Shown: one piece after another, positions 42,481 to 53,878 of the stretch | Numbering within the stretch: the first letter of the stretch is position 1 | How the letters are laid out: the number at the start of each line of letters is the position of its first letter | NCBI RefSeq assembly: GCF_002127325.2 | Contig: NC_035443.2 | Span: forward strand, 30,431,930-30,495,929 | Reading direction: 5' to 3' | From: Helianthus annuus | Lineage: Eukaryota; Streptophyta; Magnoliopsida; Asterales; Asteraceae | Length of the DNA: 64,000 nucleotides | Program-made: the position numbers and the translations under genes | The notes under the pieces: model-generated | The model's input: the letters and a program-made list of their open reading frames with translations, nothing else | The model's database searches: none | Told to the model about the DNA's origin: nothing

Positions 42481-45480
42481 GTACTTTCTTTGTCAATAAC
42501 GCTCATACTGGAGTATTAATTGATTCAGGTTGAGATAAGTCTTTCGTAGACAATGGATTTAGTAAATCATTAAATCTGCCTGTTAAAACTCTAAGCGTTA
42601 AGAATAAAGTAGAATTGACCAATAGTACCTTAGAGACTGCTTCAGCAATATTAGATGGATGTTTTATATCCACTAGGAATCATTCTTATCCGCTGTCCTT
42701 GTTTCCATTAAAATAAGAGAGACTGGATATAGTGGTAGGAATGAATTGATCGTCTTAAAGATCAAGCCCATATTGTGGGAGATAAGAAGCAAGTAGTTAT
42801 CAAGACTCCTTATGGTGAGCCTTTGACAATTCAAGGAAACGCTAGGTATAGATTGCCTAAGCACTTGCTGAATTTGGTATTTAATACCAAAGCTATGAGT
42901 ACGGAAACTCAGAGGAGACAAACAAAAGTCGCGATGCTAGAAATGCGACAAATGTTAATGGTGCATCAAATGTGAACCCCAATGTTAAGGGAGTTAATCT
43001 CCAAAACTGTGAATAATGCAGCTGTTAGAAAGGCTATGAGAAAAGTCATGAAAAGGTTCAAGAAGCTGGATGCTGCTTGCTCTAGAACACATGCCGCTGC
43101 TCATAAGAAGAGCATTATTCATTCTTCGATTGCAAAGAATAAACCCAACAAAAGCATATATGGCAAGGAGCCCCATTCCTTTTTAGGATGTACTTAAAAA
43201 GTACTTCGTCTCTCGGAAGTCAAGAGACTTCAATGGTAAAAAGGGGCCATCAATTGCAGGAATTTGTTGGATGAAGTAGAAACCATTAAGGTATATCAGC
43301 GGTTATGCTGGAAAGGACATGGTGAGGTATGCATCACAGTCAATTGATGGCAATACCCTTAATTAGTGAGGACATTAATGAAGTCCACAAGAAAGATCCT
43401 TTTATACATTATGGGATGGAACAAGTTTTAAGGACCTTATTAGAAAAGCCTAATATCCGCATCACGAAATGGGAAAAGATGGAATAAGAATTTTTTAACT
43501 CTCACCATAAAAGTTCTAGACTGTCGACAGTATGTCGTAATTTTTGATTCATTGGTTGAGATAGTACCCTATTCCATCTACCCAAAATCTAAGCTTAATA
43601 CAATAATTATTGGTGGTTAGTAACGACAATAAGAGGGCACATTAAGTTGTCAAAGCCTGTTCATTATAAATCCATTATGGATCTACCTCAGCTACTCACG
43701 TTTTATAGATTAAGAAATAACCAGTCAAAGATGAGATTGCCCTAGTTTGTCAAGGATTTTATAGCTAAGTTTTAAAGGATTAAGAATGGATGCGGTTAAC
43801 CCTCCTGATGAATGATTAGAGGCAGTTCACATAAATAATGATACCAGATAAATCCCTTATTGTGATTTTATTAGTTACGTTTGGTTTTAGATGCTGCTAA
43901 GTCTCTCATAAAAACCATAAGCTTAGCAAACTTTTAGAAGTTTTTCCCATAAGAACCCCAGATGTTAAGTGTAAGGTAAAACTTACAGACAAAAATCAAA
44001 GGAACTATTCCTTCTGTTCTTGTCTGAGATCTTCAGTCGTAAGGTTCTAGTGTACCCTCCCTCCAGAAAGTACGTCAGAATATGTAATTGATATCTCCCT
44101 GATCTCTATCGATTACGAATACCAGACGGGATGATAAAAGCACCATATGAGGATTGGTGTATCTTAATGTGTTCCATAGATTGCTTCCATGCCTGATGAG
44201 TATGGAGGTTTAATGCCTGGAACCACAAAGATATCCCGATGGTCATATGGTACTAAAGTCAGCTAAAGGTATTCAAAGAAGATATCCAGAAGGGAATTGA
44301 CCAAGTAAAGGTCTTCGATTAAGGAAATTTGTGGACTTGTAACATATAATGTGTCACTTGTTCGACACAAGCAATGATGGATGAACTGGAGCCTGAGATT
44401 TGGAAAATCTCTGTAACCTCCTTGTATCTTGATTATCTTTTCCTAAGATTACCCTGTTTACCTCCTGAGAGGTAACTAGAGTTAAGACTTATATCCCATT
44501 GAGGGCTGTACTATTATGAAATCTCCACGGCGACTAGTACCATCATTAGAAGAATCGAAACCCTGATTAAGCAAGTTTAAAATAAAGGATTCATATAGCC
44601 TAACTCAGTATTCAGAGAATTCGGTATAGTCAAATAAGAAAGACGGTTCATTTTGCTTATGCATTTGATTACCGCAACCCTAATTAGGTAACAATTAAGA
44701 ATTGCCATCAGCTGCCCAGGATCGTCGATTTATTCGATTAACGGCAATGATTAGCTATTCCTTAAAAGTAGTTTAAGTAGTGGATGGAATAACCATTTCA
44801 CCTTAAGATAAGCTTTTCTATAATAGCTGATGTATAAGTATTAAGGCTGCTCCTTGGGAGACCTTGTATAAATGGAATGTTAAACATCTAATGTTAGACA
44901 GAAGATTTGTATGTCCAATTATCAGGATCTGAAAGTTGCCTTGGAAACAACGAATAGGATCAAACAAATCCATAATCATCTGTAAATTTGCCAGTATTCG
45001 GCAGAAAATCAAGGACTAATGAAAGCCGCGAACCTCCTGAGTTCTTGTTAAGGAATAAGGTTCAACAAAAGATATCACCCTGGAAGGGTGTGCAAATGTG
45101 TTAATTATCAAGCTAGTTAAGCTCTGAATATATAAGATCCTTCGAAGGAATCGAATGTATCAAGATTAAATAGCTTATAAGCTAAAACCTACTTAAAGAG
45201 CTTGGTTGAAATTGCCATGTATTACACACTAATAATTTAAGGATATGTTTCATCAATAAGTCGAGAAGCATTATCACATAATGATATGCAGATATGATAT
45301 AATGAGAAACCTGTATCGATGAAGGATCGACAGGTTAAGAAACTCCAAAAAGGATACATATACCTATTATAGAGGACAACTTGGGAGCTTGGATAGGCTC
45401 CAGATATGCTATAGAAGTTAAGTCCATTATGCGACAAAAAGAACTTCCAGCATTTTAGCAAATCTCGAGGTCGAGATTTC
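42481..45480 (+). pseudogene. Element D Pol relic (protease, RT and beyond), many stops
   Basis: Protease: GVLIDSG, a stop, then DKSFVD near 42,515-42,555, and later LDIVVGMN near 42,745, matching Gypsy protease blocks. RT: near 44,450-44,760 a KKDGSF word, TIKN, LPRIVDLFD and related residues mark RT blocks, with several in-frame stops. The intervening short frames have no intact domain. Integrase could not be recognised. Long dead. Confidence 0.75.
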
Positions 45481-45497
45481 TTTTAAGGGGGCGAGGA

Positions 45498-46472
45498 TGT
45501 AACACCTTGAAAACTTAAGTCCAATAATATATCAACACGTGTCATGGACTTAAAACGTGTAAAGGATTTATTTAAAGGGACTAAAGTTGACAAACAAGGA
45601 ATCTACGTGTGTAAAAGGATTCAGAGTGTCAACAATGAATAGATATATCTTTCAAAATCCCTACATGATATTTATACCCTTAAACGAATAAATCATGGAT
45701 CATACGAAGCTAATTGTGAAAGAAAGTGAGAGATTACAAACTACAGGGGTTAAAAGTGTCAACATGTTTAAAGTATTCCTCTGAGTGACCTTCGAGCAAA
45801 CCCGAAGCTTTGTAATGATTAATTATGCCCACTAGAATGTGTGATAAAAATTTCACAAGGTTTCGATTAAGTATGAGAAAGTTATGATAGTATTCGTATA
45901 CGAGGGGTTAAAAGCGTCAAACTGCAAAAGTATGTCAATTCGTAGGGTATCGGACCTTCCGAAATATGACCGTGGGTTAAACATACTCTATTTAACCTTT
46001 ATATAGCTTAGATATAGGCTTAGAGGTGTTTAGTGCGCAAAAATAAACTTTTACGTCATGCAGGGATTAAAAGTGTCAAAAAGTGCACAAGTTTGCATTT
46101 TCGCGCATATCTTGCATTCTGAATATATCCGGACACCAAAAAATTTATGTAACCACTAAAGTATTTTATTTTAGTGTTTGGCTTGATAAAATTCTATTCG
46201 TCGCATGATTTGGATCGTTTTTCGCGTCCGTCGGTGTTTCTTCATAATTAGCCGAACAACGTGACCGTACGACCAAACGAATCGACATCCGGCATGTTTT
46301 TGGGCATGTTTCATATTCCCCATGCTTAGGAATCATTGTAGAGCCTTAAAATGGTTTAAAGGGCCTTGTATGTGTCGGAAATGGCATTTGGAGGTGCAAG
46401 GGCCAAAGCTGTCAACAAATGAAAGTTGTGCTGATCAGACCTGGTCCTTACGGACCGTATGGCTGGACCCTT
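45498..46472 (+). repeat. Element D 3' LTR, first part
   Basis: Matches 36,602-37,577. Broken after GGCTGGACCCTT, between the two dyads, by element E. Confidence 0.93.
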
Positions 46473-48946
46473 TGTGACACCTGTGTCACTTCAACCATCA
46501 AACAAATGCCAAACCAATGAAATATTGTATTTCATACTTGGGATTTGTAAAAATATGTGTGTCATTTGCACACATCAACTCTTGACAAGTGTACGCATAA
46601 GATCGTGGCACGATATTCAAGAAACGTCCTAACGGCTTTACTTTTCCTATAAATACCCCCCATTTGTGTTAAAACCCACAAAACTGATCAAATAGCTCTA
46701 AGTTGATGCTATTGCTTCATACCTGAGCTCCTGGATCAAGTTTAGCTTTCGGGGACCCTTCGTAAGTGTTCTTTCGTTCTTTTAATCGCTTTCTAGTCCG
46801 AAAGTCAAAGTTTTCTTTGACTTTCTGCGTTGACCAGCCTATGGTCAACACGAAGTTCGTTGGAACTTCATAACGTGAGCGTGATCACGATGGTTATAGT
46901 CCCTAGTGACTACACCTACTGATCACCACGTTATCTAGGCTCAGTGACGAGTCGTAGTTTCGGCCAAAATGCGCCTTTCTTGTGTATTTTGTAACCAAAC
47001 TACTCGTGAGTATCAAAACCGTTTGTTTTGATACCAAACCTGTTTTCTAAACTTAGTTAAGCATGTTCTAACATGCTTAGCTCGTCACTCTTAGTTTAGT
47101 GTTTATTTAGGGTCGTAAGGTAAGCGATCTAGACAATCGCTTATACTTTCGAACCCGACCCATTTGGTCGATCATTAGGATCCGACCACACACATTAGGT
47201 GACCATAGCTATAACCTTCCGAGGTTATACCTTATGGCCACGATGTTAGGCGTTCCAAACGCGTTCTACGCGAACGACGCGTTAAGGTAGCATAAGCTAC
47301 CTAAATGGGTCGTAATGGGTCGCAAGCACTTAGGTTAGGTTTCATTTTAGTATGTAGGCTTTGTTAAACCATATTTCACGAGTCTCCATACTCGTTTGGT
47401 TTACGAACCCGCATACTATCCGATCCTCCGATTTAGGTCCGGTATATTAACATAGTTACCTATATTAGGTGCCGTTGATATCCGTGATCTCTAGCGTTAT
47501 TTGGTTATTATACAAGAACTTCAAAGCAATCTCAGGTGAGTACATAGTTCCCCTTTTTTACTGTTTTCAACTGTTTTGGGGTGAAGCATGTGTACCTATC
47601 TGTTATTTTCATGATTTCAAAGTATAATTGATTATACATATCTCTTAACAAACTGATTGATTATCTATGGTTTAAACACTGATTTCTCAAAGATTATAAA
47701 ATTAATTGTTGGATTGTACTTATTTTATACATTCACCAGACCGATTGGTAGTATGATATAGCGCTATAGGACTAGACACCCCATTCCTGTTGTCATGGAA
47801 TGTCTGAAACCAATTTGTTTCTCCATCCAAATAGGGATTTCCTTTATGGTATCCTTATAGTCTCAAAGGTGTAGTTTGATGCACTAGGTCTGAATGAATT
47901 CTTAAATCGCACCTTTAAAGTATATTTTGATATACTCCCAAAAAGTATAGTTTGATATACTCTCATGTGTGGTATTGTACAGAACCAACATATGCATTTT
48001 ATCAACAAACCAAAACATATTTTTAATATGTTATTTACAAATCCAAAGTATACCTTTAATATGCTACTATAAGGTTATTCGTCTAACCTTACATTATTTT
48101 ACAAAGCATAACTTTTGATTTATTCAAACACTTTGTTTTGTACATTTTTACTTGTGGTTTAAGAAATCTCATTTTACTTACCATACATAACTTTTGTTTA
48201 TACATTACATGGTTTACATTTAACTTGAGTTATACAATAACATTGGACTATTGGTTTAAACATGAACATTCTATATTGGTGGTTTGGTTTGCGTAAGTGA
48301 CTTAAGTAACGAGGCATGTGTAATATGATACAAGCATGGTGGATACGCTGCTGGTACTTCCTATGTATAAGTGTTTGTATGGTATTACATATCGTTGCGT
48401 TATTTGAACCATTTCAATTTATGTCATATAACATTTTATACAAATAACATACTTTTCATAAGACATTGTTTTACAACAACTTATCTCATACAAACTCATT
48501 TTTCATGGTTATTCATTTAACCATACATTATTCCCTTATTTATACATATCATCTGATCTTATCGTTTTTCAAATGATTTACAAGACAAAGCAAATTACAA
48601 GGTTCATGACTTAACATTCTCTCAAATATAAGTCATGAATTCTGTTTTCACAAAACCTATGTATCTCACAGGCATTTTTATGCTGACGTACCTATTTTTA
48701 CACATGTTTCAGGTGCTGTCTTGAGATGATTATTGATACATGCTACATTTAGGATGGACTCGTGCCTTAGCAACTTTAAAACTTGAAAGATCATAGTTGT
48801 ACTTATTTGATTGTATTAAAACAATGAGTTCATTTAATCAATAAGACAATATTTAAATTTCCATGTGTTGTGAAACAATAATTCTGTTACAACACTCCCC
48901 GACGTTTCCGCCACGTCTGGTTGTTCCACGTGGTCGGGGTGTGACA
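46473..48946 (+). repeat. Element E 5' LTR
   Basis: 2,474 bp. Relative to the right LTR it lacks 898 bp at 46,584/46,585 (present as 52,034-52,931); the break shares TCTTG at both ends. Confidence 0.9.
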
Positions 48947-48953
48947 GAAAAGT

Positions 48954-48966
48954 TGGTATCAGAGCC
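48954..48966 (+). other. Element E primer-binding site
   Basis: TGGTATCAGAGCC, initiator Met-tRNA type. Confidence 0.9.
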
Positions 48967-49552
48967 AATGGTTATAGGGAATTAGGTTATTAGTAATGCT
49001 TTGACCTAGACTATTACCTTCCTAGGACCCTAACACAAGTTTTCTTGTGTTTAGTTTTAAAACAATACCGCCACTTATTCTTAGGTGACGACCACAACAA
49101 GAACATAAATTTCAAAACCGCTTTGAAAACTAATCATCTGTTCTAGGATGATTGATTACTAGGTTTTGAACCCTTTGTTATAAGGTTTTGAACCCCTTTA
49201 AGTTTTCAAAATCCCGTCAAAGTTGGTCTAAATAATGTGAACACGTGCAATCTGGAAGAGTGGATGCCTGTACTCTGAGTTTTCTGTCTAAGGCTAGAGT
49301 GTTCGTACAAATCCACATAATCGGACCAGTCACTCTTACCTGGGAACTCTTGGGGTGAGTGTCCACTTATAGGCGAGCATGTCTTCGCGATACATTATTT
49401 TTGACCTATTTACTTTGATTAATCACCAGGGTCGTTTGTTGCTTTGTAGTAACAAACAAATGACCACTGTCCTTGCTTTCATCAGATTTGTTTCATCTCA
49501 TTCTTTTCGTCAAATTCTCTCACTCGTTTCCTCTCATGTTTCCTCTTTTAGA

Positions 49553-50698
49553 ATGCCTCCTCGACGCGACAATCAGATAGCGAATGCCGAACTGGCGGAA
49601 ATCATCGAGCAGAAAATGGCTGCTGCCTTCCCAAATCTTTATGCTCAAATGATTCAAGCCATCAACAACAACAATGCTCCATGCAATTTCAAGAATTTTA
49701 ACTCGGCTAAACCGCTCAAGTTTAGTGGTTCTGAGGGAGCAACTGGGCTTCTTCAATGGTTCGAGAGCATTGAGAATACTTTCCATCACGTTCAGTGTCC
49801 TGAAAATCACAAGGTCGAGTTTTCTTCGAGTGTGTTTCAGAAAAGGGCTCTTACGTGGTGGAACAGGGTTATGAGAGACCGCAGTGCTGAGGTTGCATTA
49901 GCACAGACTTGGGCCGAGCTTAGGGCTCTTATGATGAAGGAATTCTGTCCTCGTCATGAGCTAAGGGCTCTAGAAAGGGAATTTGATGATTTGAAGCAAG
50001 ACAGTGGGGAACATCGAGCCTATACTGACCGCTATGAGGAATTGAGCTTGTTATGCCCTGCTATGGTTACGCCTCTGGATAAGGCGATTGAGAAATACAT
50101 TGATGGTCTTCCTGACGTAGTTCAGGATATCGTTACTGGCAGCAACCCTACTACTGTCAGACAAGCCATTGAATTGGCTGCCACTCTGACTGAATCCCAT
50201 ATCAGGAAGCGCAAGCTGTTTCGAAAGGGTGACTTAAGACCATCTGGCAAGACTGCTCATGTGGAACCAAAGGAAGAAAATGCTGAGGTGTCCAAGAAGA
50301 AGAAGCGCAAAGCCTCTCAAAGCTACGCTGTAACTGCTCAAGACAAACAGGTTGCACCAAACCAGCCAGCACAACCTCGTAAAAGACAAAACTATGTTGG
50401 TACCGCACCTTTGTGCAACAAGTGCAACCGTCATCATCTAGAGCAAGAGCAGTGTCACAAATGTACCCACTGTGGGCGGTTGGGACATTTGATCAATGTT
50501 TGTCGTTATGCAAATCAAGCTGCTGCAAACCCTACTGCTGTTCAAGCACGGTTCCCTCCAGGGTCATGTTATAACTGTGGTGACCTTACCCACTACAGGA
50601 ACAATTGCCCAAGGCTTGTTAACATACCTCCAGCGCGTGGACGAGTGTTCAACATCAATGAGGCAAACATGAACAATGATGCAGCAGTGAACAATTAG
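49553..50698 (+). CDS. Element E Gag polyprotein (Gypsy, Tekay/Del-like), intact
   Basis: 381 residues from MPPRRDNQ; an in-frame ATG at 49,379 exists, but its extension is hydrophobic and unlike gag, so I chose 49,553. Residues about 50-220 are a retrotrans-gag domain (KFSGSEGATGLLQWFESIE, ALTWWN, AWAEL-like TWAELRALMMKEF, YIDGLP). A Lys-rich stretch (KKKKRKA) is followed by zinc knuckles CTHCGRLGHLINVC and CYNCGDLTHYRNNC. Forms the capsid-like particle and binds element RNA in the known family. No frameshift into pol: a stop follows and no pol exists downstream. Confidence 0.93.
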   Translation: MPPRRDNQIANAELAEIIEQKMAAAFPNLYAQMIQAINNNNAPCNFKNFNSAKPLKFSGSEGATGLLQWFESIENTFHHVQCPENHKVEFSSSVFQKRALTWWNRVMRDRSAEVALAQTWAELRALMMKEFCPRHELRALEREFDDLKQDSGEHRAYTDRYEELSLLCPAMVTPLDKAIEKYIDGLPDVVQDIVTGSNPTTVRQAIELAATLTESHIRKRKLFRKGDLRPSGKTAHVEPKEENAEVSKKKKRKASQSYAVTAQDKQVAPNQPAQPRKRQNYVGTAPLCNKCNRHHLEQEQCHKCTHCGRLGHLINVCRYANQAAANPTAVQARFPPGSCYNCGDLTHYRNNCPRLVNIPPARGRVFNINEANMNNDAAVNN

Positions 50699-51910
50699 TG
50701 TTTTGTATTTCCTTGGTTGTTATCTTGTGACACTTCAAGACAATTCCGTTGTTACATAAATAAATATTTGTTGTTTTTTTTTCTGCAAAATTTATGCGTT
50801 TGTGTGAATGCTTGATGAAACCTTATGATGTCAACCCAAAAACAAACTACTCGTATGGTTCTGTCATTTTATGATCACTTGTGATCTCCCCAAGAACCTT
50901 AAACTCTCATTTCTTTTAAGAAACAAAGCTAAACTCTTATTGAGAATCCCTCTGTCTTTATAGGTAGATCTTTAAAAATCATTAAAGTGCCAAATGCAAT
51001 CCATGCATTGGATTCCTAGTGTGCTTTAAATATCCATACCTAAAGGTAACAAAATAAAGAATCAAGTTAACTAAATTTGTGCTTATGTGCTTTCTTACAT
51101 GTTTTGTGGTTGTATGTGATCCATCCAAATCCTCATAGAATCTTTCATATCTCATACGAGAGATTCATAATAGGATATCCAAAAATACTATCTTAAACCC
51201 TTAATGGACTTCAACATTGTAGTTAAGTCCCTCGGGTTATAAAGTATTATTCTATAATTGGACCTCTTGAATGGTCTAGTTAAACAGATTGATTTTGAAA
51301 ATCTGATTAGAAATATCATGTGATGATGTAACTAAAAAGGATCCCTTAAGTGGTCTGTTTAAAGAGATCGTACGACGGTCTAGTTAAGAAGATCATGTGT
51401 TGATCTAGTTTAAAAAGATCATTCGTTGATCTAATTAAAAGGATCCTTTGGTGGTCTAGTCGAGTCGCTTCATGTTTATTCAAGTAATTATTCCTACGCA
51501 TTATGAAATGGACTGTGCGGACTGTGCAAGGAATTACGTAATTATGGAGGCCTACATAATTATGGAATTCAGTGCACAGGAGCCACAGGAAGCTTCGTCA
51601 TGTGTTAAGACCTAGTGACAAGAATAATGATACGGGAGAAGTCTTGGACCTCGACCAATGTCATTTATTCTCACACTCCCCCAATTCTGATCTCAATCAC
51701 ACACCAAGTTTCCTATGATAAGCCTTCATAAGAAACGTTCTTCTGTCCGTAGTCAAGGAATTCACTTTGAGGGTTAACAAATTCGCTAAGAGTCCTAACA
51801 TGGCCCAGAGTTTTACTTAAGGGTTCAACGGATCTATTAGAAGGCGAAACCGTTATAGCTATCCTCACAAGTTTCCTCTAGAATTAAATTTCGGGACGAA
51901 ATTTCCTAAA
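50699..51910 (+). other. Element E region replacing pol
   Basis: No coding domain. Holds a degenerate array of about 30-bp units near 51,265-51,465, built on GATCxxxxGxTGATCTAGTTTAAAA. The end carries AAATTTCGGGACGAAATTTC, the usual sequence before the purine tract in this Gypsy group. Confidence 0.7.
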
Positions 51911-51921
51911 GTAGGGGAGAC
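51911..51921 (+). other. Element E polypurine tract
   Basis: GTAGGGGAGAC immediately before the 3' LTR. Confidence 0.85.
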
Positions 51922-53839
51922 TGTGACACCTGTGTCACTTCAACCATCAAACAAATGCCAAACCAATGAAATATTGTATTTCATACTTGGGATTTGTAAA
52001 AATATGTGTATCATTTGCACACATCAACTCTTGTTCGATTTTAAGCTTTAAATCGCTTTCTGGAGGGTTATACGCGCTCTGATGCGTAAAAATAACCAGT
52101 TTAATCCAACGAACACTCCGGAATAGTGACATAGGCTTAACATACCTTAAATAACCTATACCTAACTTAGAGATAAGTTTTGAAGGCTTTGGTATGACAA
52201 AAACAAGTTTATTCGCTTACAGGGACTAAACTTGACAAACTGCGAAAGTATGACAATTCGTACTAAAACAGACATTCCGGAACATGACCATAAGTTAAAC
52301 ACACCTTAAATATACTTTACAAAGCTTAGAAATAGGCTTTGAGGTGTTCGGTGTGCTAAAATAAACTTTTGGGTCATTCAGGGACTAAAAGCGTCAAAAA
52401 GTGCACAAGTTTGCACTTTCGCGCATAACTTACGTTCTGAATACATCCGGACATCCAAAATTTTATGTAAGCACTAAAATAATTTATTTTAGTGTTTGGC
52501 ATAAGAAAAATCCATTTGTCGCGTCATTTGGATCGTTTTTCGCACTTATGCGCATTCCGTCGTAATTAACCGAACATCGCGATCGTACGGCCAAACGAAC
52601 CAACATCTGACATATTTTTGAGCATGTTTCATGTCCACAATGTTTAGGCATCATTTTAGAGCCTTAAAGTTGGCTTTATGGGCCTTAGAAGTGTCGGAAA
52701 CGGCTTAAACATGCAACAGGGACCAAAACTGCCATTTCTGAAAGTATGTACAGATCAGACATGCCCAGGCGGCCCGCCTGAGTTTTTTCTGATCCTGATG
52801 CGGGCCGCATGGCCCCTACAGTTGCAGAAACTTTGTTTTCTTGCAAAACTTGGCCTTTCAAACACTCCAAAGGGCAATGCCCTTTCACAATCAGTAGAGT
52901 TAAGGTCATTTTAAGCCACCACAACATCTTGACAAGTGTACGCATAAGATCGTGGCACGATATTCAAGAAACGATCCTAACGGCTTTACTTTTCCTATAA
53001 ATACCCCCCCCCATTTGTGTTAAAACCCACAAAACTGATCAAAGAGCTCTAAGTTGATGCTATTGCTTCATACCTGAGCTCCTGGATCAAGTTTAGCTTT
53101 CGGGGACCCTTCGTAAGTGTTCTTTCGTTCTTTTAATCGCTTTCTAGTCTGAAAGTCAAAGTTTTCTTTGACTTTCTGCGTTGACCAGCCTATGGTCAAC
53201 ACGAAGTTCGTTGGAACTTCATAACGTGAGCGTGATCACGATGGTTATAGTCCCTAGTGACTACACCTACTGATCACCACGTTATCTAGGCTCAGTGACG
53301 AGTCGTAGTTTCGGCCAAAATGCGCCTTTCTTGTGTATTTTGTAACCAAACTACTCGTGAGTATCAAAACCGTTTGTTTTGATACCAAACCTGTTTTCTA
53401 AACTTAGTTAAGCATGTTCTAACATGCTTAGCTCGTCACTCTTAGTTTAGTGTTTATTTAGGGTCGTAAGGTAAGCGATCTAAACAATCACTTATACTTT
53501 CGAACCCGACCCATTTGGTTGATCATTAGGATCCGACCAAACACATTAGGTGACCATAGCTATAAGCTTCCGAGGTTATACCTTATGGCCACGATGTTAG
53601 GCGTTCCAAACGCGTTCTACGCGAACGACGCGTTAAGGTAGCATAAGCTACCTAAATGGGTCGTAATGGGTCGCAAGCACTTAGGTTAGGTTTCATTTTA
53701 GTATGTAGGCTTTGTTAAACCATATTTCACGAGTCTCCATACTCGTTTGGTTTACGAACCCGCATACTATCCGATCCTCCGATTTAGGTCCGGTATATTA
53801 ACATAGTTACCTATATTAGGTGCCGTTGATATCCGTTTG
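51922..53839 (+). repeat. Element E 3' LTR, truncated
   Basis: Begins TGTGACACCTGTG, carries the 898-bp segment absent from the left LTR with dyads CAGGCGGCCCGCCTG (52,766) and ATGCGGGCCGCAT (52,798), and stops after GATATCCG. The left LTR continues for about 1.45 kb beyond this point. Confidence 0.9.
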
Positions 53840-53878
53840 ATGTAGGCTTTGTTAAACCATATTTCACGAGTCTCCATA
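53840..53878 (+). repeat. Templated filler at a deletion junction
   Basis: 39 bp identical to 53,703-53,741 in the E LTR, placed between the cut end of E and the cut end of F. Filler copied from nearby sequence is typical of error-prone end joining. Confidence 0.85.

Larger units (their letters stand above)
46473..53839 (+). mobile_element. Gypsy LTR retrotransposon E, gag-only, 3'-truncated
   Basis: Left LTR 46,473-48,946 (TGTGACACCTGTG ... GGGTGTGACA), primer site TGGTATCAGAGCC at 48,954, full gag at 49,553-50,698, purine tract GTAGGGGAGAC at 51,911 and right LTR from 51,922, cut off at 53,839. The interior between LTRs is only about 3 kb and has no protease, RT, RNase H or integrase, so it could only move with proteins from a full element. 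Parts of its LTR (52,190-52,480) resemble the D LTR, so D and E are related families. Confidence 0.92.

Noticed and set aside
52678..53000. Frames of 60-86 aa on both strands in the E LTR
   Set aside because: GC-rich dyad region opens frames by composition; it is LTR sequence.
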